Shown here piece by piece: positions 1 through 11,657 of a stretch of 60,000 nt of DNA (position 1 is the stretch's first letter; each line of letters starts with the position of its first letter). The DNA lies in assembly GCA_903813345.2 (NCBI GenBank), contig CAIIXF020000003.1, positions 28,227,248 to 28,287,247 on the forward strand, read 5' to 3'. A program made the translations under genes and the position numbers. The notes below the pieces were generated by a model that did not search any database, was not told where the DNA came from, and was given only the letters and a program-made list of their open reading frames with translations. The DNA comes from Owenia fusiformis. Its lineage: Eukaryota; Annelida; Polychaeta; Sabellida; Oweniidae.

Positions 1-78
1 ATTTTTGACTTTCACTCTCCTTCTCCAACCATGATATTCGGACATCATCCCCTATATGAACATTCTTTGTAATTCAAG

Positions 79-224
79 CTAAGGCTGCAGATGCTAGTGA
101 CCCTAAGGCGTGGAAATGGGTTCAACTGAAGCAGGGTGGTATTCGTCCTAACCCGCGCTGTGGCTTCTCTCTGGCGCAGATAGGCCCAAATAAGGCCTTA
201 CTGTTTGGTGGTGTACATGATGAG
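79..224 (+). CDS. KLHDC4: KLHDC4-like kelch protein, internal exon (first exon in window)
   Basis: The exon reads D-A-S-D-P-K-A-W-K-W-V-Q-L and ends L-F-G-G-V-H-D-E, followed by donor GTGCGT at 225. The W-x-W..G-G-I-R-P-N-P-R..G-F-S pattern followed by LLFGGV is a kelch beta-propeller blade and resembles the middle of animal KLHDC4 as I remember it. The frame is open and joins in phase 0 to the exon at 462. The 5' boundary is uncertain: acceptor AGs lie at 77-78, 82-83 and 89-90, and I chose the first, which follows a T-rich tract. Upstream exons are outside the window. The cellular role of KLHDC4 is poorly defined; this is an assignment by family. Confidence 0.8.
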
Positions 225-461
225 GTGCGTATTAAGCACTGGCACTTAACTGAATTACTGTTCATGATTTAACTTTCGAAAATAAATATTCAGAAAGGCC
301 TTCTCATGTTCCAAATGAAATATTGTTATAGTCTCCAACTTTTTGTTGATGCTGTTGAGTGTTCATTGTCTGTAAAACAATGGCAGGTGGTGATATTTTA
401 CATGTTTCTCTTAGTGTTCACCTTGAAGTGAGAACAATCAAAATTGTTTATCTGTTTACAG

Positions 462-568
462 GAGGATGAATCTGATGATGATGATGAAGCTGACTTGGAG
501 GGAATGTTCTTCAACGATCTCTACACACTTGACTTGGACAAGACCAGATGGCATGAACTAGAATTAAG
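462..568 (+). CDS. KLHDC4: KLHDC4-like, acidic loop and kelch-strand exon
   Basis: The acceptor is TTTACAG at 455-461 and the donor is GTAAAA at 569. The exon encodes E-D-E-S-D-D-D-D-E-A-D-L-E-G-M-F-F-N-D-L-Y-T-L-D-L-D, then K-T-R-W-H-E-L-E-L. The acidic insert before FFNDLY matches the position of an acidic insert in vertebrate KLHDC4 (from memory), where the kelch blade resumes with NDLY..D....RW. It enters in phase 0 and leaves two bases that complete an Arg codon with the next exon, so the reading frame is continuous. Confidence 0.85.
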
Positions 569-977
569 GTAAAATTAACACACATGGGGACCCCGGTAAA
601 GACCCCTTCTCTATTTTAGGATCAACTCTCTTCTAGACTTTGTCACTATGTGAGGACCCCCTCTGCTCTATGTCACAAACCTTTCCCGATCTTATGACCA
701 CCTGTTCTGTGTTAGAGCCATGCAGTTACAAGTATCATAGAATTGGTCTTACAAAGGGTGGGCAAGTTTTTCAAACATATTAAAAAAGAGAGCTGATCCT
801 GACAAATTCTTATTAACCTTGATAACACATGGGAGGGGTTCTAGAATAATGGTAGAGTTAAAAAATCTATGATTCATATTTTTAGCAAGTTGATGTCATG
901 TTGTCAACTACAAAGATGGAAATTAAGTGCTTTCAAAATTGCATTCATTTAGACTGAATTGAATTGAATATTTTCAG

Positions 978-1464
978 AGGAACAAAAGTAGCTGAGCGTA
1001 AAAGAAGGCGGAAAAAGAAAGACAATGCAACTGATGATGCTGTCCAGGAGTCTGATACTGAAGACTCCATGGAAGAAGAATCATCTGATATTGCAGAAAA
1101 AGTACAAAAATTAGTAGTGGATTCAAATCCAACTGACAATGCTCCAATGGAAACCAATGAATCAGTGTTTAGTTTGTCCCAGGGCGGAGCAGCCGCACAA
1201 AACAAAGCTGAACTATTTACTGACATGGACTCTATTATGAAGACTGGAACTACTTCAGAAATGGCGGATGAATCTGAATCTGAACCATTTGTGCCATGCT
1301 CTAGAATGAATGCCCTGACAGCTGTAAAAAACAACACATTGTACTTATATGGTGGCATGTATGAGATTGGCGAGAAACAAATAACATTATCAGACTTCTA
1401 TAGTCTAGACCTCCACAGACTTGATGAATTTAAGACCATAATAGAAAACACAAATGCACAGGAG
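978..1464 (+). CDS. KLHDC4: KLHDC4-like, basic/acidic linker and last kelch repeat
   Basis: This 487-bp exon starts after ATTTTCAG (acceptor AG at 976-977) and ends before GTATGT at 1465. It opens with a strongly basic patch (AERKRRRKKKD), continues through a long acidic, Ser/Thr-rich low-complexity linker, and closes with a clear kelch blade: PCSRMNALTAVKNNTLYLYG, then GGMYEIGEKQITLSDFYSLD. The order basic patch, disordered linker, CxRxNA..AV....LY.YGGM is what I recall for the C-terminal half of animal KLHDC4. The open frame runs on past 1464 into intron to a stop at 1507-1509, but the donor at 1465 and in-phase join to 1709 favour splicing. A 137-residue minus-strand ORF here is a shadow. 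Confidence 0.9.
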
Positions 1465-1708
1465 GTATGTATGTCTCACATATCTGTATTCATCCCACAC
1501 TTAGATTAGGAAAATTTTAGGTTGTGAGAAGTAATATTTCAAATATGGTATACATAAAAATTCATTCCATACATATAAGGGATGGGCTAGTTTCTTGGAG
1601 CTGTCCTATTCCATGGTTATTCTCACATAACATATTTTATAAGAAAATGCATAAGTTACAGTATATATATATAACACCACTTCTACATTGATGATTGCTT
1701 TGTTTTAG

Positions 1709-1760
1709 GAGGAATGGGAGGATGCGAGTTCAGAGGAGGATGACGAGGAAGAGGATGAAG
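1709..1760 (+). CDS. KLHDC4: KLHDC4-like, short acidic exon
   Basis: A 52-bp exon lies between acceptor TGTTTTAG (1701-1708) and donor GTAGGA (1761). It encodes E-E-W-E-D-A-S-S-E-E-D-D-E-E-E-D-E plus one base. KLHDC4 proteins carry an acidic tail with a similar EW-E-E-D-S-E-E-D pattern just after the last kelch blade (from memory). It enters in phase 0 and leaves one base that forms GAT (Asp) with the next exon. Without this exon the flanking exons would be out of frame with each other. Confidence 0.8.
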
Positions 1761-2179
1761 GTAGGATAAACCATCTTGAAATATATGGGTTTCAAAAAAA
1801 AAATCTTGTCATTAAAATTTCAGAAAAACCAATATTCAACTTGAAATTTCTACAGATACAAGAGCAAACTAGTGCCAGAATCAAATTGCGTTTTGGGCAT
1901 GCTGGGTAAACTAATTGGTGGCCATTTAGAATGGTTTGATTCACATATGACTTTTACATCTAATTCAATGTAAAAGTGCAAATTTATTCAGGGAAATTGT
2001 GTGCAAGATCCCCCTCTTTCATAGAAATTTTTGTTCATGGATACAACATTGGTTTTAGAAATGAAAAGTTTCTGTAAATGACCTCCTGAATCTTCATAAT
2101 GCTTGACAGAAAATTTAAACAACACAAGACCTTAAAAAACTATTGACTTATATCATATAATCTGTTTTTCATTTTCCAG

Positions 2180-2379
2180 ATTCCGAAATGGAAGAGGGCA
2201 TGCCAGACATCGAAGCTGATGAACCTGCATCTGATTACTTCAGCCGAACGCGTGATTTCTGGTTTGACTTGGCGGAAAAAAATTCCAAAGAGGAAGGAGA
2301 TACCTTGAACACTAAACAATTGAAGAAGCTAGCTTCAATGATGGCTAAAATGTATCACAAAGAACAGACTAAAGAATAA
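2180..2379 (+). CDS. KLHDC4: KLHDC4-like, terminal coding exon
   Basis: The acceptor is TTTTCCAG at 2172-2179 and the stop TAA is at 2377-2379. The exon encodes D-S-E-M-E-E-G-M-P-D-I-E-A-D-E-P, then SDYFSRTRDFWFDLAEK and a Lys-rich helical tail ending KMYHKEQTKE. An aromatic Y-F..R..FW-L motif close to the C terminus is a conserved feature I associate with the KLHDC4/Kel3 family. The five exons together give about 328 residues and a stop, against roughly 520 for the human protein, so about the first third is missing off the left edge. Confidence 0.85.
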
Positions 2380-2432
2380 ACACCATTCATAAAGTACAAA
2401 GTGAGATTTTAATGGATGAAAAGGAGAAAACA

Positions 2433-2438
2433 AATAAA
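2433..2438 (+). terminator. Candidate polyadenylation signal of KLHDC4-like gene
   Basis: AATAAA lies 54 bp after the stop codon at 2379, the first canonical hexamer downstream on the + strand. The position suits a short 3' UTR. Cleavage site not determined. Confidence 0.5.
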
Positions 2439-2439
2439 A

Positions 2440-5400
2440 TCTAGAATGAGCTGTAAGAGTTGTAATCGTTGTTATGGAGATTTCATACATATTCAGGTAA
2501 AATAGATAAGAATGTTAACTAACACCATTTAAAGATGGCAGCTGTGTTGTCCAAGATTGATGCTACTAAACATTATTTATAAGCCATTTTTCAGGTCCTC
2601 GTTTATGGTTTACTTAGATATAGTCTAGGTATACTAAGGTAGACAGATTAGAATGAGTAAAGCCCCTAAAGGTAAATGATTTGAATTTTTGTGAGAAGTA
2701 CTTTTGGATTTCCTTTGTTTCAGAAAAATGGTTTAACCCTGGGCACCTGGATACCCTTATACAGAAAATTAACCTATAATTAAATTATCAAGCTCATTTA
2801 CATCTAAGTTTATATGCTGTCATTATGGTTGGATGTTATCTCACCTGGGCCACCTTAAAGGTTTACTAAAGAAAATATTATATATGAAATATCCAAGCAA
2901 AGAAAGTTTGGATGGGATGAAGTACAGTCTATGCATCCATTTGTCTGTCTGTCTTTTCATATGTCTGGGCAATTTCTCAAGTACCAGTGAACAGATTTTC
3001 TTCATATTTGTTGGGAAAATGCACAATAGTAACTGTTCTTAAGCCTTGTGCCAATGCCACACATAAAATCCCAGGCAGTACATGTATCACGTCTGTCTAT
3101 TTGCTGCATGATCAGTCAAGAGTGCTTTCAGAGATTTTTTGTATTACCATATTGTTAGAACTCTCTGAAAAGGTGTGGGATGTAAGAATCAAAACAAACT
3201 TGTTTATTTTGTAAGGTACAAACAATCTGTATTGACTGGTTAACATTTGCATTACAAAAGTGGGGAACCAACACCTCTCAAGTAAACCTGAATGGCAGAA
3301 TTCATGAGGTCGTCTGCTGCTATCAATAAGACCCCTTAGTGTAGTCATAGTTTTTATAATTTATCACTAATACTGAAATGTTGAGCTCGATAACTAAAAT
3401 GAAATAATACAAAAAATAGATGCTCACTATACTTTAAATACTACATAACAATTTGGCGGTGAAAAGTTCTCAGAAAATTTCAAATCCATTTTATGTTTAA
3501 TTTTGCCACAGGTTCAAATGAAGAGATACAAGCTTAGAATACACAAGTTACATCTCTGTAATAACATAAACAACAAAGTCATTAGATTATCAATGGTATA
3601 ACAGGTAATAAAAAAATTAATAATTGATTATAATCAATGTTAAGTGCCTTTTGAACATTAGTTTTAGAAACCTATTTATTGATAAAATAATTGGATAATG
3701 ATTATTATAACTTTTGCTTGAGTGGTCCAGAATTTCATAATGCAGAATATCAAGGAGGATTGGCTCCCAGAGTGCAACATATCGATATTCTGTCTCATAA
3801 ATGGGCGTGTCGTGATACAAAATTCGAATTCAAACAGCCGCCATTTTGTTCACTTCAACATTTGAATTATGAATTTTGGTCTTATTTCCAAACAAAAAAT
3901 TCCAAAACTCACAAGAAATGATTGAGACATTGGTTCGAATCTTTTGAACTGTTTAATTTGAATTTACAGGTGGTTATAATTTCAGAAAGTAACGACATTT
4001 CAACGTTATCAACTTATCATTGTTGGAAAATATCGAGTTTCGATCCTGGGAACCAATCCTCCTTGGCAGAATATGTAGCTAAATATACAAATGCAGTTCA
4101 AAGAACACATTTTATTTAACAAATTTAAGAACTGCCTAATTTTCTTCAACCACTGTCCATGTTTTAACATGTATAATGTTAAGTTCACCTTTTTAGTGTA
4201 TCACCAAGCCCGAGGAATCTTGCTGAGAAAGTATTTTCTTAACTAACCAAAGATATTTTTGAAACATTTTTTTCTCTGAAGTTAAAATATGATAGGATCA
4301 AGTATGATCAGAAATATTTTCTTTAGGTGAAGAAACCAAAATGAAATATGAAAAATATTTTTACATGACATTTAGCCACATTCTGATTTGATAAACCCCA
4401 TGAACAGCGTATGTTAAACTGTCAAGGGGTCCTAATTTTAACAGTTTAATATCCTGCTCTCGAAGAAGTCTTTCAATAGATTTCTGAAGTGATAAAATTA
4501 CCTAAATTAAATCTGGATTTTCAAAACAGTATTTTTAATTTCTTCAGGTAGATATCTGAGTCACCGTTTTCATATTGATTATATTGGGCAAACACTGGCA
4601 CTTGAAGCGTAGACTTTTCTATCTCAGGTAGATTAATGAAGCGTGGCTTCCTTTTAAACATAAGATTCAACTCAAGCTGAGGCAATATAGTACAAAGGGA
4701 AAGATTAGAGAAACAATCCTAATAGTTAAAACCCAATCAAAATATCTAATAAGGTCATTTATTGTTATCGTTTTTCTAGGGAAAGGGATCTGGTACAATT
4801 TTTGTTCAATTATGGCCATGAATTGAACATTAATAATTCTCAAGTATTATTTCAAGGAAAATCTGATCTGACCTTCATGAGATATTTTGCACAGGTTATG
4901 ACATTTTACCATCCTCTGCCTCTAAGTTTTAAAAGCAAATTGGTTGCCAAGCAACTTGAAGTTGCATAGCAACAACTTTTTATCTTCAATATGCATGTTG
5001 TCTGCTACAACACTTTTCTGTGTAGAGAAGTACTTGTATCACTTACTCTATACAACAAGTTCTATTTCCAGTTTCTCAAAACAGCCATAGCGACTGTCTA
5101 TTATATAAGAATTAGACATCCTTCAACCCTTCCTTTCTCCACCGTACCAACATGTACATAAGTATATTCAAACGCCAAGACGGCAGTTTTATAAATATGT
5201 ATAATTTAATTCACCAATAAAATGGTTTCACATATTATTTTACACAACTTTTAAATAATTACATGTGTATTATTTTTAGCTCGTTCATTTTTATCCAAAT
5301 TGCCTTGCTTTAGCCTGCATACATCCAATCATAGAAAAAATATGAATGTACGTTGTTCAATATAGGTAACAATATTATGATAACAGCTTAATACATCACC

Positions 5401-6489
5401 ACCATATTGCTTCACATTTATAAGAATATCACACTGATTAAGTTTCATTCATAAAAGTAATTAAAATGTTAAAAGCAGCTGAATTTAAAGAACTCGAGAA
5501 TATCCAACATTTTGTCTAAATTGTGCAGAAAATTTTTTGTGAAAAATTTCATTACCAGTGTGATTATTTTTGTAAATGTGTATAATAAAAGCACAATATA
5601 TATCTATAATGTGGCTCATTTTTCTATCACACAAAATTTAACACATTAAATAACCAAAATTCTTACAGGCACCTTATATAACTTAGGATTCCGGGTGATT
5701 ACTATTTACATTTTTTACATTTTTACAATTGGGGTTAAGGTCAATTAATGTTAGTTAAACATACACTAAAATCGATAACATCGTCATGTCAACAAAACAA
5801 TGATACTACACTTGAAATAAATGGCTAAATATATCAACTTTACATGTGTCGTGCATAAATGTACAATAATTTATGAAGGTGAGTTGAAGCTTGAAATTGA
5901 CAGCTTTGGTCATCGTGTTACACAATGCCACATCATTTGTCTGTTGCTATAGCAACATCATCAAATACAATAAAAATGTGATAGCTCAAGTTCATTGCAC
6001 CTCTGTGTCTTCAAAGGGTATAATAAAGGTAAAATAGCAGTTCATTTATGGCTATCTAAATACCTGCATCTGCTGGAAAGTAACCATATTCAGAATTATG
6101 CTATTCAAAATTGATAAAAACCCTTTGATCTAAATATGACTAAGACGCATTTCAGCCATCATTTGCAAAAATAGCTAGCTATCTGTTAAGTCCTGTCTTA
6201 GAAATCTGTGTGTATACTCTATACACATACTGCTCATAGCTTGTTGGTCATATGCGATCAATGTGCATTCAATTCAAGGTGCACTCAGCTCAGTTTTCCA
6301 ATTGGTCATGAAGAGCTCCTAAAGTTCCCAATTTCAGAGAATTTGGTGACTACTGTCACAGTCGTCAGTCCAATCTATCCTTATATGGATGTAAAACATT
6401 CCAGTGGGTTTCAATCTGACATGTCCAGACATGCTGAATCACTATGGTAACCATACCATTTTGTATATCCATGATTTATTGTCTGGTCT
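2440..6489. other. Intergenic region between convergent KLHDC4-like and JPH genes
   Basis: AT-rich sequence with no convincing coding exon on either strand; open frames here are short and lack recognisable motifs. It must hold the 3' UTR of the minus-strand JPH gene. Several minus-strand AATAAA hexamers (seen as TTTATT on +, for example near 6475 and 4758) are candidates, and I cannot choose between them. It also contains the MITE at 3751-4065. Confidence 0.6.
3742..4074. mobile_element. MITE with 9-bp target-site duplication (Mutator-like)
   Basis: The 315-bp element at 3751-4065 begins CAAGGAGGATTGGCTCCCAG and ends with its near-perfect inverted copy CTGGGAACCAATCCTCCTTG (one mismatch in 20). 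It is flanked by perfect 9-bp direct repeats GCAGAATAT at 3742-3750 and 4066-4074. A 9-bp duplication is typical of Mutator-like elements. There is no transposase, so it is non-autonomous. The short open frames inside are incidental. Confidence 0.85.
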
Positions 6490-6576
6490 TTATGACAATA
6501 AATTGAAGAACATGGTTGCTAAGGTAACATTGACTCCTATGACAAGCATTAATAACTGCCGCTCCTCAACCCAATC
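6490..6576 (-). CDS. JPH: Junctophilin terminal exon: C-terminal ER membrane anchor
   Basis: On the minus strand, acceptor TATTTCCAG (6577-6579 carry CAG) is followed in phase 0 by 28 codons and TAA at 6492-6490. The peptide begins DWVEERQ and continues as a single hydrophobic segment, LLMLVIGVNVTLATMFFNLL, then S and stop. Junctophilins end in exactly this way: a short polar lead and one membrane span with a central Asn, at the extreme C terminus. The exon was too short to appear as a long open frame; I found it because exon 10123-9102 ends in phase 0 without an anchor. Residues 779-806 of the model. A minus-strand AATAAA 10 bp beyond the stop (6480-6475) is a possible but very close poly(A) signal. 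Confidence 0.85.
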   Translation of the reverse strand, partial: DWVEERQLLMLVIGVNVTLATMFFNLLS

Positions 6577-9101
6577 CTGGAAATATAAGAATTATACATT
6601 AAAAAATGAAATTCCTAAAAAAGCATCTTCACGTAATTATGAATTAAAGTTTTGTTCAAACCACATCAGAAGAATATCATAAAAATACCGTGATTTTAAC
6701 TTTTTTTCAAAAATGACCCTTCAAGAAATGATCGATAAAACCTGCTAATCTAAAATAACACTAAAAAGGCACAATTTCTGCAGAGAAAAGTAATTTAATT
6801 AACCCAGTGGTTAACAATGTGATTCCCCAGCCAAACTCCTATTTATTCACCTAGTTGCCATCTCACAAACCCATAATTGCCCCAGACACTAATGTCAAAG
6901 CCATAAACTCACAGTAATTGCTCTTTCCTCAAACCCATAATGTCTTTGCCTAAAAACTGCAATGTCTGCCACTAACCAAGGCCTTTTTCTTGAAAGTCAA
7001 TGCTCAAACCCACAATAATGACCTTGCCTCTAACCCCAAATGCCCTTGTTCCTAACCCAAAATGCCCTTGCCTTAAACCAACATCCTTGCCTCTAACCCA
7101 AATTGCCCTTACAATTGACAATAAGTCAACGCTACAAATATTAGGTGTTACGTGTAGGACTTCAAATTATGGTACATCATGATATCATATTTGAGAACAA
7201 TCTCTAAATTGCATCCTCCAAGTGCAGGGCTTCTAGATCCAGAATGGTTACAGATTCTGAACACCTTATTTGGATGATGCTAAATTGATATTAAATCAAT
7301 TAATTAGTTGAAGCATCTTGTTCAGTGTTTCTTGATAGATGAGTTTTGTTGCGGCTCTGTTTTCTGTTTTATCGATTATTCATAAGTGAAATATTTTTAC
7401 AAAGGGGAAAATAAGATTTTACAGCTTTATGCATTTAAAAGATTTAATTCAAGAATAAAATGAAGCAAGTCATCTCGTTGATATCTTTTGAAGTTCCATT
7501 CATATTGGTACTTGCATATTTTAATTAGTATAATTGGATTTTTGTTCACTTGTCGAATTGGTTAGTTCCTCATGCAGGGTACACACCTGTAATTCATGCA
7601 AAGTTGAGAAAACCTCTATTTCACATTAAAATCAAATCTAAACATGAAGAACATGAAGATGACATGGTTAAGTCGTGCTGTTTCTAGTATTAGATTTCCA
7701 CAGGCAATTAAAGTGCAGATGTGATATATAGCTTGACATGCCCAAATGTGTTGAAAGAGCAGGTGAATATGGTAATTTGTATTGTTCCCAATAACCCCCC
7801 CCCCCAGTCCCCTTCATCATTTTAAGAGAAGTGTCTGTCAATAATGATCCTACATTTAAATAGCCCAAAATATTTGAACTCATAAATGAAATATTTTTGG
7901 GGTAATTTAGGAACAGAATTTTAGGCAATGGTCCTTTAAGCAATAATATGGCCATGCAGTGCTATTCAAACAGTGTACTAAATTGCAAGCCATTTGTGGT
8001 TATTTGTGGTTAATTTCTGTTTTTTGAACCCAGCAAGATGAGACCTCATACTACAGCATTTGTATGGTTACTATGGTAATATACATGAAATCGGAATTTT
8101 TATCTATACATGGATGCCACATACTCAGTATAAGTCAGCTACATGTTAATCTCTATGACTACATGTTAATTGATGGAGGTATATATAAAAGCTTTCAAGC
8201 TGATTAAATATCAGACCATCAGCCATATGAAAACCAAACTTTACTCTGTGCAAAGACAGGATAACATTTGGAAATGTCATGAAATCACAAAACACCCTAG
8301 GTCCCAATCATAGTTAATATACAATACAAAGTACACATAATTTGAAATTAGCTTTTGATGGATGATTAATTGTTAAGATATATGAGAGGATGTATACATT
8401 TAGCATTAGCTGTTGCTATGACAATTATTGTTGTTGCTATAAACACAAATGGTTGCCACCTCTACCTATCAACCCTACCTTAGCTGCCTAGAAACAATAA
8501 GAAAAATCAAAATGTATTTATAAACGGTTCTATAACATATTATCAATAAAAATGAAATTAGATATTTTAAATACAGGAGGCTACTGTATGCATTTTTGTC
8601 ATGTTTAATACTCTAATGGAAAATAATCTCTTAAGGGTGTTTTTCGACAAGATGCCAAAATGCTTTGAAGTTAAAATAACTAAACTAGATGCAGGGAATG
8701 ATGTGCTCAACAGTAACTTCATAGTGAAGCTTTAGGTTTAACACAGCTTGCATTTATCATAATACGGTATGTTGAGCAATATCACTGTTGCATGATGCTC
8801 AAATATAAGTCATTGCATTTTCTCATGGTTGTCATCCATTCCTTTAATAAAACAAGCAATTGAGAATAGTCAATTAGTTTAATTTGTAATACTTTTTGTT
8901 CATGCTTTCTCTCAATTTTTCAGTCGAATTCAAACTCTAGAAATGATTCAAGTTAAAACCAATCCTTTGATTATATGGCCTTTTTTCTTTTGGCCTGTAC
9001 AATAGACTGACTTCATGCATGACATATGACAACCGTGAGGGAAATTTCCACTGATAAAAGGGAAATTTCCATTTTTAAGGAAAACCAATGTAAAAAGTTA
9101 C
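6577..9101 (-). other. JPH intron 4
   Basis: Donor GTAACT at 9101-9096 and acceptor CAG at 6579-6577. AT-rich, no coding exon seen. It contains a degenerate tandem repeat (6838-7112) and a C-run near 7795-7804. Confidence 0.75.
6838..7112. repeat. Degenerate ~20-30 bp tandem repeat
   Basis: Variants of CTAACCCAAAATGCCCTTGC recur about ten times with irregular spacing, clearest at 7020-7110. It is a decayed minisatellite in JPH intron 4, and its short open frame is not a gene. Confidence 0.6.
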
Positions 9102-10123
9102 CTTTAAATCAGACAATCTGAGAACCAGCTCTCCTTCCTTACGTCGTTGTTCTTCCTCAGCCAATCGCTGAACCTCTTGTCGACGAGCTGAGCTCAGTTT
9201 TGCTGCTTCAGCTCTTGGCATTATATTCTCCGTGCCGACCTTTGAAACATCGGGTAAACTGCCTCTATCTACTCCCCTTGATAATCCTAAGCCACCTTTT
9301 CTAGCAGGTTCCATTTTATATCTACTAAGTAAGGGTCGTTCAACTTTGATATCATCCATAGTTCTTTTAGGGATTGCAGCAGGGGTTGGGGTGGGTTTAG
9401 TATTTGTTTCTGCACGCACTCGTTTGCGTATACCATTCTCTATTATAAATATATCCGAATCTTCAGGGTTGATGTTTTCTGAACTATGCACTGTGTCGGC
9501 CGATTTAGGAGGTAAAGATTTATTAGGTTCGCCTTTTACTATTGAAGGCATTGTTTTGCGTCTTTGTAGTGAACCTAACCTATTGTAATCCGTCTCATGG
9601 ACCCCAGAATCTGGGGACCTGTCATTATGTTGAACTTGTTCATTAGTATATCTATCCTCATTATTGTATATTTCCCGGCCTAATCCACTGTCATCTCTCA
9701 TTCGACTGTATTGATCAAAATGATCAGTTAATACAGCCGAGGTGTTCAGTTCACTTAAGAGTTGCTTGCCTTCAAAGCTATATCTACGATTCCTAGTACT
9801 AGGGCTTCTAGCCATTGAACCGCTAGGTGAGCTATCCCCACTTCGCTGAACATGATTTCCTATTCGTGGGTTGCCGTTTGGATTGAGCCGTTGACTGGTG
9901 CGTGGTGAACTGCCAGCTATGGCACAATCAAGTGCTGATGATAATGCAGACATCGGTGTTTTTGTGCCTTCCCCGTTTCTCACGCCTTCACCATTTGCTC
10001 GTTTTAGCATCATTGATTTTGAACGATGATGAGGCATGTTATTCTCCAAGGGGACTGCTTTAAGATTTTCCATGTCTACCACACCATCCAGTTCCTTCAG
10101 TTTATTCTTAAGAACTAAAGTTC
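9102..10123 (-). CDS. JPH: Junctophilin exon 4: divergent disordered region
   Basis: The exon starts after TTATTTGCAG (CAG at 10126-10124) with two bases completing Gly, reads G-T-L-V-L-K-N-K-L-K-E-L-D-G, and ends ...VLRLSDLK at donor GTAACT (9101). It covers model residues about 438-778. Most of it is Ser/Pro/Arg/Asn-rich and predicted disordered, as in the poorly conserved 'divergent' region of junctophilins before the membrane anchor. Its last ~40 residues (AEAAKLSSARRQEVQRLAEE and a following Lys/Arg/Glu run) look like a charged helix or coiled coil. Basic-proline stretches such as SARRQE and KPTPTPAAIPKR could be regulatory sites, but this is speculation. A 118-residue plus-strand ORF is a shadow. 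The upstream in-frame Met of the open frame lies in intron. Confidence 0.88.
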
Positions 10124-11538
10124 CTGCAAATAACAAAAGGGGGCATTGCAGTTGATTCAGAAATTATGGGATAGATACTTTTATAAAGATGGCATGTTGG
10201 TTGTAGTTATGACATGTTTTATGGCTAATTTATTCTCAATATGGGAACATAGCAATATTTTACTGTTACCCCAAAATTTCTATAAATATATTTCAAATTG
10301 ACCTCCCCCTCTACCAAGCAAGAGTAACTTCACATTAATTTGTATTTTTTAAAATAAAATCACTTTCTTGATACAAATATCATTAAACACGAACAAAATA
10401 AAATGGATCTTTAACACATTCCTGAGAAATCAAAAACATACATCGACAAGGTAAATCCTTATTATAGCTGTTCGAAAAAGGCAACTTTCCTAATTATTTT
10501 CTAATAATGATAGACATTTTGTTGTTATTTAGGAGAAGTAAATGTCATATAAAAATGTTCACAATTTAACTGGAACTTCTTGAAATGGACTAAGTAAAAA
10601 CTTCCGATTTGGCTATACATTCATGCAAGATCAGTGCAAAAACATGCTCACTGAGCTAAACTTTATTTTTGAAGATTGATGAGAAAAAATATCTTCAATT
10701 AAATGGAAAAACTAGTGTATGGCAATGGTGTTCTATTTGAAAGGGCTGATATGTTATTTTGATCCACAGGCTGTAATATTTGTGATTACGTTATATCATA
10801 ATGTCAAATTTACTGATCGTCATCCAGGTTTTCTGATTATGTGACACATGCCAAGGTGACATTCACATAATCATTTTACAGTGATCATTTTTTCAAACTA
10901 ATTTTTACAAAAAAAGGATGCCTGTTTCAATTATTTATGATGCCAGTTATAAATTTTCCTGAACTTTTTGTGTATTTTAGGAGAAGAGTTAGAACCTGAG
11001 CCACCTTAAATATAAAAATCCATATTATCTAAAATGATCCTAAATGATGCGTCATATGTAAATCAATGACATATAGTCTGAGATACGGGATAAGATTGCA
11101 GAGATTAATTTGCGTAATAAGTGAAATCATAGCTATTACATATATTTCTCTATTGCGACCATATTTGATTATCATATCATATATACGTATTAAGTACATA
11201 TTAATAGAAAACAATAGAAGTAGACTAAAGATATTGATCGGACATTTCTCATTTTGAAAACAATGATACTCTAAACAAGTGAGAAACATTGAACAATTTT
11301 GGATGCATTGTGCTATGAATGTATTTAGAATTTTCATTGATTACAAGTTAAACATAAGTTATTACCCTAGCTTTGGTTGCTATGGTATTCTACTATACCA
11401 AGTTCACTCTAAAATGTTAAAAACCTAATATTTCATGTGGTATCTATAAAATAGTAGAAAATATTTTCCATTTGAAGGGCAAATACATGGAGGGCCTGGG
11501 TTGTTGATATGGTTACAAATACTATCTAAATGTCAAAC
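10124..11538 (-). other. JPH intron 3
   Basis: Donor GTTTGA at 11538-11533 (AG|GTTTGA, weak at +3/+4) and acceptor CAG at 10126-10124. It is 1.4 kb, AT-rich, with no coding exon or repeat recognised; the open frame at 11029-11337 has no motif. Confidence 0.75.
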
Positions 11539-11657
11539 CTGGTTGATGAAATTCTGGGGCAAGTTCCTTAGCTTTCAGTCTGGCTGTATCTGACTCTTTC
11601 CTGGCTTGGAGGGCTGACATGTCCGCTCTTTCAGCCTGCACCCTGGCATTGGCCATC
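11539..11657 (-). CDS. JPH: Junctophilin exon 3: alpha-helical region
   Basis: This 119-bp exon is too short for a long open frame. The acceptor is AATTTTTCAG (CAG at 11660-11658); one base completes the Arg codon split with exon 2. The peptide is MANARVQAERADMSALQARK, then ESDTARLKAKELAPEFHQPG. Junctophilins have here a conserved Ala-rich helix ending in a L-x-P-x-F-x-Q-P-G motif, which is matched. It lies at residues 399-438 of the model and continues the helix begun at the end of exon 2 ([20 protein letters not shown]). In the family this helix bridges the ER-plasma membrane gap. The donor is AG|GTTTGA. Confidence 0.9.

Noticed and set aside
945-1358. 137-residue minus-strand ORF
   Set aside because: Antisense shadow of the KLHDC4-like exon 978-1464.
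6475-6480. Minus-strand AATAAA directly after the JPH stop as the definite poly(A) signal
   Set aside because: It is only 10 bp past the stop, and other hexamers exist downstream; not decidable from sequence.
7668-7955. 95-residue minus-strand ORF in JPH intron 4
   Set aside because: It crosses a poly-C tract, has no family resemblance, and is not needed for the JPH reading frame.
8380-8470. Minus-strand hydrophobic frame (FVFIATTIIVIATANA) as a possible JPH terminal anchor exon
   Set aside because: It lacks the expected C-terminal pattern and a good phase-0 acceptor; the 6576-6490 exon fits better in phase and sequence.
9232-9588. 118-residue plus-strand ORF
   Set aside because: Antisense shadow of JPH exon 4.
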